Positions 8,900 through 19,440 of a DNA stretch of 64,000 nucleotides are shown here, piece by piece; the first letter of the stretch is position 1, and every line of letters begins with the position of its first letter. Under the pieces are notes generated by a model. The model was not told where the DNA came from and ran no database searches. It saw only the letters and a list, made by a program, of their open reading frames with translations. The DNA is from VGBK01 sp964354255 (GTDB taxonomy: Bacteria > Actinomycetota > Acidimicrobiia > Spongiisociales > UBA11373). The stretch lies in NCBI GenBank assembly GCA_964354255.1, contig CAYGYX010000005.1, forward strand, positions 4,940 to 68,939. Direction: 5' to 3'. The position numbers and the translations under genes were made by a program.

Positions 8900-10381
8900 T
8901 CAGTCCGCCGGCACCGTCCGTTCCGCTGCCCAGGCGCGGAGAGCGGTGATCTCCTCGGCGCGGGAGACCGACAGGGGCACGACCGAAGCAGCCTCCGCCA
9001 GCAGGTCCCCGGTGGTGAGGTCCGCCGAGGCGGCGAAGGCCCGGTACAGGGCGCCGACCACTACCGCCTCGATCTCCGCACCCGAGAAGTCCTCGGTGAC
9101 CGCGGCCAGCCGCTCAAGGTCGAAGTGGGCGGGGTCGTGCCTGCGGGCCGACAGCTGGGCCTCGAAGATGGCGCGGCGGGCGGCGGGCCCGGGCAGGTCC
9201 ACGAAGAACACCTCGTCGAAGCGGCCCTTGCGGAGGAACTCCGGAGGCAGGGCCGAGACGTCGTTGGCGGTGGCCACCAGGAACACCCCGTCGGGACGGT
9301 CCTGCATCCAGCGCAGGAAGGTGCCGAGCAGGCGCTCGGAGACCCCGCCGTCGGCGTCGCCCCCGGTGGCGAAGCCCTTTTCGATCTCGTCGATCCAGAG
9401 CACGGCCGGGGCCATGGCCTCGGCCGTGCGCAGGGCCGCCTCGAGGCGCTGCTCGGACTCACCGATGTACTTGCGGTAGATGCGGGCCGGGTCGAGCAGC
9501 AGGAGGGGGCGGCCCCAGGTGGCGGCCAGCGTCTTGGCCACCAGCGACTTGCCGCACCCGGGTACCCCCGTGAGCAGGATTCCCCGGGGCGGGTCGAGGC
9601 CCATCGCCCTGGCCCGCTCCGAGCCGATTGCCTTCCCGCGGGCGGCGAGCCAGCGCTTCAGGCCGGCGAGGCCTGCCACCCGATCGAGGGTCCCCGGGGT
9701 CGCCACCAACTCGAGCACGCCGTCGGAGTCGAGGAACTCCATCTTGGCGGCGCGCACCCGGGGCAGATCCTGCTCCGAGAGGCCGCCGCTGCGCAGCACC
9801 GTCTGTTGGAGGAGGTGCTGGGCGTCGGCCAGGGTGAGGCCGCGCAGCGCCTCGGCCAACCCTCTCTCCATCTCCGGATCCCCTCCCCCGGCCGCCCCCC
9901 GGCCGGCGAGGTGGGTCATGGTGCCTCGCACCAGTTCGAGCAGTTCCTCGTCCGACGGCGGGCGGAGTGACCAGGGGAGGGCCATTCCCTTGAGCTCGGG
10001 CGGAACCGTCAGGTCCGGGCCGGCCAGCACGATGGTCTGGCCGGGCTCGGCGCTGCCGGCGGCGTCCTTGACGGCGCGCAGCGCGACCGGATCCGAGAAG
10101 AGGACCTGGGCATCGCAGAACACGAAGACCCCCGGGGTGCTGAGGTCGGCCACGAAGGCCAGCGCCGCCCGCGGATCGGCGGTGCGGTACTGCGGCGCCA
10201 TCCCGTCGCGCGCCAGTCCCCGGGCCGCCGTCCACGTCCACACCGGCAGGTCGGCTTCGTCGGCCACCCGGCGAACGAGGGTGAGCAGGCGCTCCTCGTC
10301 AACCGCCTCGACCACGAGGAGGGGGTGGCGCGAACGGAACAGGACCCGCAGGTCGGCGGTGGAATCCACGGCGCCAGTCAT
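8900..10381 (-). CDS. Ycf46-type AAA ATPase
   Basis: 493 residues from the ATG at 10381 (the frame is open further upstream, but that stretch overlaps the mscL promoter). The N-terminal half carries HPLLVVEAVDEERLL and reads as an inactive Rossmann-like domain. The C-terminal AAA module has Walker A GVPGCGKS at 272-279, Walker B AVLWIDEIEK at 326-335, and FLRKGRFDEVFFVDLP as arginine-finger region. This layout matches the Ycf46 family of plastids, cyanobacteria and scattered bacteria, whose role is poorly defined (linked to inorganic carbon use in cyanobacteria). No partner gene is adjacent. It ends 28 nt from the broken GNAT gene on the opposite strand. Confidence 0.82.
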   Translation of the reverse strand: MTGAVDSTADLRVLFRSRHPLLVVEAVDEERLLTLVRRVADEADLPVWTWTAARGLARDGMAPQYRTADPRAALAFVADLSTPGVFVFCDAQVLFSDPVALRAVKDAAGSAEPGQTIVLAGPDLTVPPELKGMALPWSLRPPSDEELLELVRGTMTHLAGRGAAGGGDPEMERGLAEALRGLTLADAQHLLQQTVLRSGGLSEQDLPRVRAAKMEFLDSDGVLELVATPGTLDRVAGLAGLKRWLAARGKAIGSERARAMGLDPPRGILLTGVPGCGKSLVAKTLAATWGRPLLLLDPARIYRKYIGESEQRLEAALRTAEAMAPAVLWIDEIEKGFATGGDADGGVSERLLGTFLRWMQDRPDGVFLVATANDVSALPPEFLRKGRFDEVFFVDLPGPAARRAIFEAQLSARRHDPAHFDLERLAAVTEDFSGAEIEAVVVGALYRAFAASADLTTGDLLAEAASVVPLSVSRAEEITALRAWAAERTVPAD

Positions 10382-10479
10382 CGGCGGGTGGGCCCAGCAG
10401 GATGAGCAAATCGGCCCGGCAAGGGGCAAGGCCGCGTTTCTATAGTCCGGGCATCCCACGTCGAGATGGAGGGGATGCG

Positions 10480-10866
10480 GTGAAGATCATGAGGGAGTTC
10501 AAGGACTTCGTCGCCCGCGGCAATCTCATCGAGATTGCCGTCGGCCTGGTTATTGCCCTGGCGTTCTCGGCCGTCATCAACGCCCTGGTGAATAGCCTGC
10601 TCATGCCGCTGATCGCCGCCATCGTCGGGAAGCCGACGTTCGACGATCTGACCTTCACCCTCAACGACGCGGTGATTCCGTACGGGACGTTGATCACTGC
10701 CATCGTGACCTTCCTGCTGATCGCGGCCGCGGTGTTCTTCTTTGTCGTCAAGCCGTACAACATGTGGCGGGCCCGCCAGGCCAAGGAAGAGGAGGCGGCT
10801 CCGCCGGCGCCGGCGGAGGAGATCGTCCTCCTGCGGGAGATCCGCGACCGGCTCGGGGCTCGCTGA
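10480..10866 (+). CDS. mscL: Large-conductance mechanosensitive channel MscL
   Basis: 128 residues, the usual MscL length. The N-terminal FKDFVARGNLIEIAVGLVIALAF is the conserved amphipathic helix and pore-lining TM1; TM2 is ITAIVTFLLIAAAVFFFVVKP, and the charged C-terminal helix RDRLGAR ends the protein. The GTG at 10480 is preferred because GGAGGGG stands 5 nt before it; an ATG at 10489 is the alternative. MscL releases solutes during osmotic downshock. It is divergent from the AAA ATPase. Confidence 0.93.
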   Translation: MKIMREFKDFVARGNLIEIAVGLVIALAFSAVINALVNSLLMPLIAAIVGKPTFDDLTFTLNDAVIPYGTLITAIVTFLLIAAAVFFFVVKPYNMWRARQAKEEEAAPPAPAEEIVLLREIRDRLGAR

Positions 10867-10903
10867 GGGGGGATGGGTAGGGCGGCGGCCGCGGGGGAGG
10901 CGA

Positions 10904-11305
10904 TTAGGGCCCGAACAGGTCGTCCAGATGAGGCCGCAGCAGGTCGGGCAGGGGGCGGGCGACGCGGCCCTGCGCGGGCCGGGGGACGGTGCCCGAGCGG
11001 TGGCGCTGCTCCGATTCGCCGAGCAGGCGGCGGAGGCGGGCCACCTGCTTCTGCAGGCGATCGATCTCCTCCCGCATCTCCAGGACGCGCTTGACCCCCT
11101 CGAGGTTGATCCCGTCGGCGGTGAGTTCCTGGATGAGGCCGAGGCGCTCCAGGTCGGCGGCCGAATAGCGCCGGGTCCCCCCCGGGGTGCGGTAGGGGTT
11201 GAGCAGGCCGCGGCGCTCGTAGATGCGCAGCGTCTGAGGATGGACGCCGGCCAGGTCGGCGGCCACCGAGATGATGTAGACGGCGTCGCGGCGTTCCTCG
11301 GCCAT
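10904..11305 (-). CDS. hspR: MerR-family heat-shock repressor HspR
   Basis: 133 residues. The MerR-type winged helix-turn-helix is at about residues 10-77 (AGVHPQTLRIYERRGLL, then GGTRRYSAADLERL), followed by a coiled coil (EMREEIDRLQKQVARLRRLL). HspR represses dnaK and clpB operons in actinobacteria by binding HAIR inverted repeats with DnaK as corepressor. It is the last gene of the dnaK-grpE-dnaJ-hspR operon, 3 nt after dnaJ, so it would control its own expression. Two HAIR-like elements in the window (8219 and 14737) are the expected targets. Confidence 0.93.
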   Translation of the reverse strand: MAEERRDAVYIISVAADLAGVHPQTLRIYERRGLLNPYRTPGGTRRYSAADLERLGLIQELTADGINLEGVKRVLEMREEIDRLQKQVARLRRLLGESEQRHRSGTVPRPAQGRVARPLPDLLRPHLDDLFGP

Positions 11306-11308
11306 GGG

Positions 11309-12238
11309 TCACACCCCCAGGTGGGCTCGTGGGTTGTGCCCCGCCTCCGCCCGGCGCAACTGCTCCAGGAGAGAGCGGGCTTCTGGTGAGAGATCCTCGG
11401 GCACGGCCACCTCGACGGTGACCAACAGGTCGCCGGTGCCCTTGGCGGTGGCCACTCCCTTGCCCTTCACCCGGAAGGTGCGCCCCGAGGAGGTGCCCGG
11501 TGGCACCCGCAGGGTGACCTTGCCCTCGAGGGTGGGCGCGCCGATGTCGGCGCCCAGGGCGGCTTCGGTGAAGGAGACGGGCAGCCGGACCTTCAGGTCC
11601 CGTCCGGAGCGGGTGAACAGCGGGTGAGAGCCGGCGTGCACCCTCACGTACAGGTCACCAGCGGGGCCCCCCTGCAAGCCGGGCTGCCCCTGGCCGCGCA
11701 GGCGGATGCGGGCGCCGTCGTTGACGCCGGCGGGGATCTTCACCGTCACCTGCCGTCGGCCTTCGGCAGCTTGCACGGTGAGGGTGCGAGTGGCGCCCTG
11801 CACCGCCTCGTGGAACGAGAGGGTCACCTCCGCCTCTACGTCGCCGCCTCGCCGGGAGCGCGATTGGGCGCGCCGGCCGCCGGCTCCGAAAAGGTCGCCG
11901 AGGCCGCCGAACAGCCCCCCACCGAAGAGGTCGCCGAGGTCGCCCAGGTCGTCGATGCGCACGTACTGGGCCCCGCCGCCGGGATCGCCGACGAAGGTGC
12001 CCCGGGCGAACATCTCCCGGGCCTGATCGTATTGGCTGCGCTGCTCGGGGTCGGAGAGGACGGCGTTTGCCTCGGAGACCTCCTTGAAGCGGGCCTCGGC
12101 GGCGGCGTCACCCGGGTTGTTGTCCGGGTGGTGCTTCTTGGCCAGCCGGCGGTAGGCGGCGGTGATCTCCTTCTCGGAGGCACTCCGATCGACGCCAAGG
12201 ATCTCGTAGTAATCCCTCTCCAACCACTCGCGGCGCAC
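11309..12238 (-). CDS. dnaJ: DnaJ/CbpA-type co-chaperone without zinc finger
   Basis: 309 residues. The J-domain has the catalytic HPD motif (KKHHPDNNPGD, about residue 38), followed by a Gly/Phe-rich stretch (LGDLFGGGLFGGLGDLFG) and the C-terminal substrate-binding beta domains (GDVEAEVTLSFHEAVQGATR, then GDLYVRVHAGSHPLFTRSG). The four CxxCxGxG repeats of classical DnaJ are absent, so this is a class II J-protein even though it occupies the dnaJ slot. It stimulates DnaK ATPase and delivers clients. It lies 3 nt from both grpE and hspR. Confidence 0.93.
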   Translation of the reverse strand: MRREWLERDYYEILGVDRSASEKEITAAYRRLAKKHHPDNNPGDAAAEARFKEVSEANAVLSDPEQRSQYDQAREMFARGTFVGDPGGGAQYVRIDDLGDLGDLFGGGLFGGLGDLFGAGGRRAQSRSRRGGDVEAEVTLSFHEAVQGATRTLTVQAAEGRRQVTVKIPAGVNDGARIRLRGQGQPGLQGGPAGDLYVRVHAGSHPLFTRSGRDLKVRLPVSFTEAALGADIGAPTLEGKVTLRVPPGTSSGRTFRVKGKGVATAKGTGDLLVTVEVAVPEDLSPEARSLLEQLRRAEAGHNPRAHLGV

Positions 12239-12241
12239 CGC

Positions 12242-12858
12242 TCACTCACCATCCTCCCCGGTTGCGGCGGGGCGGGATTCCACCACCACCATGGCCGGCC
12301 GCAGCAGCCGCCCCTTCAGGGTGTACCCGCGCCGCAGCTCCTGCGCCACCACCAGGGGCCCGTCGCCGCCGCCGGCCACCGCCGTCGCCTCGTGGACCGC
12401 CGGGTCGAAGTCCTCTCCCACCCCGGGGACGATCTCCAGGCCTTCTCCGGCGAGGATGTCCATCAACTGGTGGAAGGTGCCGCGGACCCCAGCCAGGAGC
12501 TGTTCCTCGCCCGGCGTCTGCGCCTGATGGGCGAAGGCCTGGTCGAAGGAGTCGAGCACGGGGAGCAGGGCCTGCACCACGCGCTGCGATGAGCGGGCGA
12601 CCATCTCCTCCCGCTCCCGGGCGGCCCGCTTGCGGAAGTTCTCGAACTCGGCCGCCACCCGCTGCAGGTCGTCTAGGTAGGAGTCGGCGGAGGCCTGGGC
12701 GGTGGCCAGGGCATCCGTCAGGACCTCGATAGCCGCGGCGTCGTCCTCGGGGAGGTCGAGGCCCAGTTCAGCAGCCGCCGGCCGGGCTACTTCCAGGCCG
12801 GCGGCCTTCTCGAGGTCGGCCTCCGGCCCGTCGGCGGGCTCGGGGTTGGTGCGGCCGG

Positions 12859-12862
<4 letters not shown>
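12242..12862 (-). CDS. grpE: Nucleotide exchange factor GrpE
   Basis: 206 residues. An acidic disordered N-terminus leads into a long coiled coil (YLDDLQRVAAEFENFRKRAA), then the beta domain with the signature GVGEDFDPAVHEATAV and a conserved GYTLKGRLLRPAMVVV end. It dimerises and releases ADP from DnaK. The start codon overlaps the dnaK stop by 4 bp (ATGA), so translation is coupled to dnaK. Confidence 0.95.
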
Positions 12863-14691
<1,829 letters not shown>

Positions 14692-14736
14692 AGCGTTCCC
14701 CGTTTCCCGAGTTCTTAGTTGCTACGCAGTCTATAA

Positions 14737-14757
14737 CTTGAGTGCCATCGTATCAAT
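14737..14757 (-). promoter_or_regulatory. HspR (HAIR-like) operator of the dnaK operon
   Basis: On the dnaK strand: TTGATA, 7 nt, then a perfect ACTCAAG half-site, directly followed by TATAGACT, a plausible -10 element. The ACTCAAG half equals the known HAIR half-site; the other half matches only at TTGA. The same element, with small changes, precedes clpB at the same distance. Confidence 0.7.
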
Positions 14758-14785
14758 TCCCGACGAGTCCTGCCGCCCCCGCCGC

Positions 14786-14810
14786 CCAGGCGCCGGGGGA
14801 GGCGCGAGAG
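14786..14810. repeat. 25-bp exact repeat also found at 41332
   Basis: Bases 14786-14810 are identical to 41332-41356 (starting CCAGGCGCCGGGGGAGG and ending in GCGAGAG). Both copies lie in intergenic DNA full of GC-rich hairpins. The surrounding bases also resemble each other (a GGGCT then TGAGC or CGAGC and AGAGGG pattern), so the repeat unit is longer and degraded. Confidence 0.75.
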
Positions 14811-14850
14811 CCCGCAGGGCTTGAGCGGAGAGGGCTTCCGCATGGGTGGG

Positions 14851-14879
14851 GCGGGCCCGCCTCTGCAAGGCGGGCCCGC
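14851..14879. terminator. 12-bp hairpin between murI and dnaK
   Basis: Arms 14851-14862 and 14868-14879 (GCGGGCCCGCCT and its complement) pair perfectly with a 5-nt loop. It lies about 90 nt past the murI stop and upstream of the dnaK operator, so it would insulate dnaK from murI readthrough. There is no U-tract. A weaker hairpin with two mismatches follows at about 14927-14953. Confidence 0.45.
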
Positions 14880-14967
14880 GACGAGACATGGCGCGGCGGC
14901 GGACCCGAGGGAAGCGGGTTCTGTCCCCTCTCCCGCCGGCAGGTGGGGGAGGGTTAGGGAGGGGGCC

Positions 14968-15738
14968 TCAGAGGGTGATGCGCCTGGCCTCCGCTTGTTC
15001 GCCCAGTAGCAGGCCGACCTGTTCGACCAGGCGCTCCGGGTCACCGGTCGTCAGGTAAGTGGTGGTGCCGGCTCCCGCCTCGGTGCCGGCCTCGGCGGCC
15101 ACCCGGGCGACCTGGCGGGCCACCGCCCCGGCCGGGTCGACGATGGTTACCCGGGGGCCCACCCGAGCGGCCAGGGCGCCCTGGAGAAAGGAGTAGTGGG
15201 TGCACCCGAGCACCAGCACGTCGGCGCCCTCCTCGATCAGGGGGAGGGCGAAGTCGGCGATCAGGTCGACGGTGGCCGGGTCGTCAGGCGCCTCCTCCAC
15301 CCGGGCGGCCACGCCCGGGCAAGCGCGGGTGAGCACCTCGACACCGTCGCCGTAACGGGCCACCAGGTCGGCGAACAGCTCGCCCTGGAAGGTGGCCTGG
15401 GTGGCCAGCACCCCGATGATGCCGGTGGAGGTGAGGGTGGCGGCCGGCTTGACGGCCGGTTCCATGCCCACGAAGGCCGACTCCGGCCAGCGGGCGCGCA
15501 GGTGGTGCAGGGCGGCAGCCGAGGCGGTGTTGCAGGCGACCACCACCGGCAGCGCTCCGAGGAAGATCAAGTAGCTGGCTATCCCCTGGGCAAAGGAGCG
15601 GACCTCTTCCAGGGAGCGCTCTCCATAGGGGGCGCGGGCCTGGTCGGCCAGGTAGACCAGGTCGGCGCCGGGCAGCAGGCGGCGGATCTCCCGTAGCACG
15701 GCGAGCCCGCCCACCCCGGAGTCGAAGATGCCGATCAA
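14968..15738 (-). CDS. murI: Glutamate racemase
   Basis: MurI makes D-glutamate for peptidoglycan. The sequence begins IGIFDSGVGGLAVLREI. The two catalytic cysteines are in VVACNTASAAAL and LGCTHYSF, the canonical motifs, and APYGERS is present. There is no ATG near the start: TTG at 15738 places the start directly before IGIFDSG and gives 256 residues, the family norm. The open frame runs 285 nt further upstream with low-complexity sequence that does not look coding. The dnaK operon lies downstream on the same strand, separated by hairpins. Confidence 0.92.
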   Translation of the reverse strand: MIGIFDSGVGGLAVLREIRRLLPGADLVYLADQARAPYGERSLEEVRSFAQGIASYLIFLGALPVVVACNTASAAALHHLRARWPESAFVGMEPAVKPAATLTSTGIIGVLATQATFQGELFADLVARYGDGVEVLTRACPGVAARVEEAPDDPATVDLIADFALPLIEEGADVLVLGCTHYSFLQGALAARVGPRVTIVDPAGAVARQVARVAAEAGTEAGAGTTTYLTTGDPERLVEQVGLLLGEQAEARRITL

Positions 15739-15913
15739 GGGGCGGCCTCGGCGGGGTGGAAGGCGGGCTGCGGCGGCGGGGCAAGCCGGTTCGGCACGGG
15801 AGCAGAGGCTACCGGCGTTGCCGGGGCTAGCGGTCGCGCCCGGGTCGGCGGAATACGCCCCGGGGTGAGCCTTCGGCTCTCGTCCGGAGGAAGCTGCCGC
15901 GTTGCGGTGTGAT

Positions 15914-16252
15914 CTACCCGCCTTGGCCGTGGGCGGCGGTGATCTCCCCGAAGAAGCGCCTGGAGATCCGCAGGTCCTCCCCCAGGTTGGCGGCCCGGTA
16001 CCAGCGGCCGGAGGCGGGGTCAATGCGAGTGGAGCGAGGCAAGGCGCGAGCTACCGACCTGGGCTTGGCCTAGTTCATCCTGCCGGCGTCGAGCACCAGG
16101 ATGCGGCGGTACTGGTTGCCGAAAACGAAGGGGAACCACCCGGCCAGGTCGAGCCACTGGCTGGAGGTCTGGGTGGGGGAGGCGGCTTGCACCTGCGCGC
16201 CCTGGTCCAGGAACGGCCGGGCGGCCTCGGCGATCTGGTCACCAAGTGGCAT
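15914..16252 (-). pseudogene. PH-domain-like small protein with in-frame stop and internal deletion
   Basis: The ATG at 16252 opens MPLGDQIAEAARPFLDQGA, a start typical of small actinobacterial PH-like proteins, and runs through FGNQYRRILVLDAGRMN to a TAG at 16070-16072. The same frame continues past the TAG for 51 more codons with family-like sequence (AKPRSVARALPRSTRID, SGRWYRAANLGEDL, ISRRFFGEIT) to a TAG at 15914. About 7-8 residues normally found between NQYR and RILVLD also seem missing. Together these suggest a decaying gene, though readthrough cannot be excluded. Its start faces the metalloprotease gene. Confidence 0.6.
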
Positions 16253-16356
16253 CACTGCTCCTTGCTCGGTGGCAGGCTCATGCTGCGGACCGGGGATCCA
16301 GCCTGCGGCCTTGGCCAGCCTGGGGTTCAAGCACGGCCCTTGGCTAGGGTGCTCTC

Positions 16357-18306
16357 GTGCGCAGGCTCTGGGTGCCGGTGTTGTTCGCCGTGCTGGCGGT
16401 CATGGTGCCGGCTACCCCGGCGGCCGACGCGGGCGACGGCCCCCTGTTCAGCCCGGCCGCCGCGCCGGTCGGCCGGGCTGCCGACGTTCACGCACGGCGG
16501 GAGCGGTTCGTCACGGTCGAGCCGGGCGTCCTGCTGGCCGCCGCCCCGGACGGCAGCGCCGCTGGGGCCGTTGCCTTCAACCTGTTCGACGACACCATCC
16601 TCACCGGCCTCCGGGTGGACCTCCAGGTCCGGGGGCCGGGCGACTTCACCTGGGTGGGCCGGGTGGGGACAAGCGGCACGGCGGTGGTGACCGTACGCGA
16701 CGGCGCCATGGTGGGGCGCATCGCCGACCCGGAGCAGGGTACGTTCGCCATCAAGCCAGCGGAAGGGGGTGTGCACGCCGTGGCCGAAGTCGACCCCGCC
16801 TCCTATCCGGTGGAGGTCGACATCGCGGCCGGGTTGGGGCAGGCGGGCGAAGGCGGCGGGACCGCCCGCGACGCCGCCACCGGGGCCACCATCGTCACCG
16901 TGCTGGTGGTCTACACCGCCAGCACGGCGGCCGGCATGGGAGGGACGGCGGCCATCGAGGCCCTGGCGGCCAATGTGGTGGCGGAGACCAACCTGGCCTA
17001 TCAGGACAGCGGGGTGATCCACCGCCTGGAGCTGGTGGGCACCCGGGGGGTCTCCTACCAGGAGTCCGACCAGTCGAACACCAACCTTCACCGACTCACC
17101 GGGGGCGACGACGATTACCTGGACGAGGTGCACCGGTGGCGGGACGAGGCCGCCGCCGACCTGGTGGTGCTGATCGTCTCTCCCATGAGCGACTTCTGCG
17201 GCAGCGCGTGGATCATGGTCGAAGCCGATCCCTCATTCGCTGACCAGGCCTTCGCCGTGGTGTCCTGGGACTGCGCCCGGGACAACCTCTCCTTCGCCCA
17301 CGAGACGGGCCACCTGTTCGGGGCCAACCACGAGCCCCAGGAGGCAGGCCAGGCGATCTACCGCTACGCCCATGCCTACGTGGACTGCGTGAACGGTTTC
17401 CGCACCATCATGGCTTACGGCAGCGAGTGCCCGGTGCGGCCGCCGCGGGTGGCGCAGTTCTCGAGCCCCGACCACCCTCACGCCGGCTTCCCCGCCGGGG
17501 ACGACTTGCACGACAACGCCCGCACGCTGAACGAGACCGCCCCGGTGGTGGCTCTCTTCCGCAGCCCGGCGGCGCTCTGCGCTGGGAGGCCCGCCACTAT
17601 CGAGGGGACCGACGGGCCCGATGAGCTGACCGGCACGCCGGGGCCCGATGTCATCCATGCCCTTGGTGGTGATGATGTCGTCTACGGCCGGGGAGGCGAC
17701 GACGTCATCTGCGGCGGTGCCGGGAACGACACGATCTTCCCCGGCGGCGGGGTCGATGAGGTGTACGGCGAGTGGGGAAGTGACCGGTTCGAGGCCGGGC
17801 CCGGGGTGAACGGCACCGTCGATGGGGGGCCGGGGCAAGATCTGGTGGACTTCGCGGATGTGACGGCCGCCCCGGTGCTCGGCGACCTCGCCACCGGGCA
17901 GTTCACCACCGGGCCCACTGCCTGCACGGTACGGCGGGTGGAGAGAGTGGTCGGTTCGGCCCTCGACGACGACATCCGGGGTGACGACCGGCGCAACGCG
18001 ATCTGGGGCGGGCCGGGGAACGACTCGCTGGCCGGCGGCGGCGGCGCCGACCTGCTGCAGGGCGGCCCGGGTGACGACATCGTCCTGGGGGGAGCCGGCA
18101 ACGACCTGCTCCGGGGTGGCCCGGGAGACGATGCAGTGTACGGGCAGGGGCAGTCCGACCGGGTCTACGGCGACGGGGGGGCCGACGACCTGCGCGGGGG
18201 CGCGGGCGACGACCTCCTTCACGGCGACAACCGGGATGTGGGACTGGTCGGCGGCGACGGGGAAGACCTCTGCAGCCTGGGCGGCGAAGCTCCCTCCGCC
18301 TGCTGA
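16357..18306 (+). CDS. Secreted metzincin (reprolysin-like) metalloprotease with C-terminal RTX-type calcium repeats
   Basis: 649 residues from GTG at 16357. A signal peptide (MRRLWVPVLFAVLAVMVPATPAA-like) is followed by a propeptide-like region. The catalytic domain has the extended zinc motif HETGHLFGANH at residues 315-325 (zinc His 315, 319, 325; Glu316 as base) and a Met-turn IMAYG at about 351-355, as in M12-type reprolysins. Residues 426-645 carry many GGxGxD nonapeptides (GGDDVVYGRGGDDVICGG), calcium-binding beta-roll repeats rare outside type I secreted proteins of Gram-negatives. Export is probably Sec-dependent here. Two serpins lie 1-4 kb downstream and could protect the producer; that link is inferred. 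Confidence 0.88.
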   Translation: MRRLWVPVLFAVLAVMVPATPAADAGDGPLFSPAAAPVGRAADVHARRERFVTVEPGVLLAAAPDGSAAGAVAFNLFDDTILTGLRVDLQVRGPGDFTWVGRVGTSGTAVVTVRDGAMVGRIADPEQGTFAIKPAEGGVHAVAEVDPASYPVEVDIAAGLGQAGEGGGTARDAATGATIVTVLVVYTASTAAGMGGTAAIEALAANVVAETNLAYQDSGVIHRLELVGTRGVSYQESDQSNTNLHRLTGGDDDYLDEVHRWRDEAAADLVVLIVSPMSDFCGSAWIMVEADPSFADQAFAVVSWDCARDNLSFAHETGHLFGANHEPQEAGQAIYRYAHAYVDCVNGFRTIMAYGSECPVRPPRVAQFSSPDHPHAGFPAGDDLHDNARTLNETAPVVALFRSPAALCAGRPATIEGTDGPDELTGTPGPDVIHALGGDDVVYGRGGDDVICGGAGNDTIFPGGGVDEVYGEWGSDRFEAGPGVNGTVDGGPGQDLVDFADVTAAPVLGDLATGQFTTGPTACTVRRVERVVGSALDDDIRGDDRRNAIWGGPGNDSLAGGGGADLLQGGPGDDIVLGGAGNDLLRGGPGDDAVYGQGQSDRVYGDGGADDLRGGAGDDLLHGDNRDVGLVGGDGEDLCSLGGEAPSAC

Positions 18307-18350
18307 ACGGGCCTCTCACCTTGGCCGGCCGAGCCCTCTAACCTCGCCTC

Positions 18351-19382
18351 GTGCTCTCCTGGCCCTTTCCACCACCCGTCACGCCCATGGAGGCCCGGGT
18401 GGCGGACTCACTGCCCGGTGAGGGCGACTGGGCCTTCGAGCCCAAGTGGGACGGCTTCCGGGCGCTCGCCTGGAGTGGCGAGGTGCGGCTCGACAGCCGC
18501 AACCAGCGCCCCCTGCTCCGCTACTTCCCCGAACTGGCGGGCCCGCTGCAGGCGCTCCCGGCGGGGACCGTGGTGGACGGCGAGGTCGTGGTGGTGCGCG
18601 CCGACAGGCTTGACTTCGATGCTCTCCAGAACCGGCTCCACCCGGCGGCGAGCCGGGCCGCCCGTCTGGCCCGGGAGACCCCGGCGACCCTGGTGGCCTT
18701 CGACCTGCTCGCCGTCGGCGGTGAGGACCTACGGGCCGCTCCCTTCCAGGAGCGGCGGGAGCGGCTGGAGAGGCTGGCCGCCGGGCTCCCCCCGCCCTGG
18801 ACCCTGACTCCGTCCACCACCGAGCAAGCGGTGGCCCGCCGCTGGTTCGACGAGTTCGAGGCGGCCGGCTGCGACGGCATCGTGGCCAAGCGGCGGCGGG
18901 GCCCCTACCTCGAGGGCAAACGGGACATGGTCAAGGTGAAACACCGCCGCACCGTCGACTGCGTGGTGGGCGGCTATCGGGTGTCGGAAGAGGGAGGGGG
19001 CATTGGCTCCATCCTGCTCGGCCTCTACGACGGGCAAGGGAGGCTGCACTTCCTCGGCCACTGCTCCGGGTTTCGCGAGCGCGATCGGGCCGCTCTGCTC
19101 GCCCAGTTCGCGCCGATCCGCTCCGCGGATTCGTTCGGCGCGGAGGGCGAGGTGCGTCGCCCGGGAGCGGAGAGCCGCTGGTCGGCGGGGAAGGACCTCT
19201 CCTGGGTACCGGTGGAGCCGGGGGTGGTGGTGGAGGTGTCCTACGACCAGCTGACCGGGGGCCGGTTCCGCCATGCCACCCGTTTCGAGCGGTGGCGCCC
19301 CGACAAGGACGCCTCGGCCTGCACCCTGGACCAGTTGGCGCGGCCGGCCGGTTCGGGCTTCGTGGCGATGGTGGGTACCTGA
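18351..19382 (+). CDS. ligC: ATP-dependent DNA ligase, LigC type
   Basis: 343 residues. The adenylated lysine is Lys32 in EPKWDGFR; the other nucleotidyltransferase motifs are seen as VDGEVVVV, FDLLAV, GIVAKRR and MVKVKHRRTVDCVV, followed by an OB-fold (GSILLGLYDGQGRLHFLG). This size and architecture matches the stand-alone LigC of actinobacteria, a partner of LigD-type polymerase in NHEJ or base excision repair. A separate LigD-like polymerase is encoded at 23151-24161, with the serpins and one further gene in between. No Ku gene is in the window. The GTG at 18351 starts 44 nt after the protease stop. Confidence 0.92.
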   Translation: MLSWPFPPPVTPMEARVADSLPGEGDWAFEPKWDGFRALAWSGEVRLDSRNQRPLLRYFPELAGPLQALPAGTVVDGEVVVVRADRLDFDALQNRLHPAASRAARLARETPATLVAFDLLAVGGEDLRAAPFQERRERLERLAAGLPPPWTLTPSTTEQAVARRWFDEFEAAGCDGIVAKRRRGPYLEGKRDMVKVKHRRTVDCVVGGYRVSEEGGGIGSILLGLYDGQGRLHFLGHCSGFRERDRAALLAQFAPIRSADSFGAEGEVRRPGAESRWSAGKDLSWVPVEPGVVVEVSYDQLTGGRFRHATRFERWRPDKDASACTLDQLARPAGSGFVAMVGT

Positions 19383-19440
19383 GGGGAACCTGGGCGCCGG
19401 GGCGGGGCGTCCAAGGGTCAGCTCTAGAAGAGGTGTCACG

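Noticed and set aside
15739..16023. N-terminal extension of murI
   Set aside because: Pro/Ser/Ala-rich and ahead of the conserved IGIFDSG start; no similarity to MurI.
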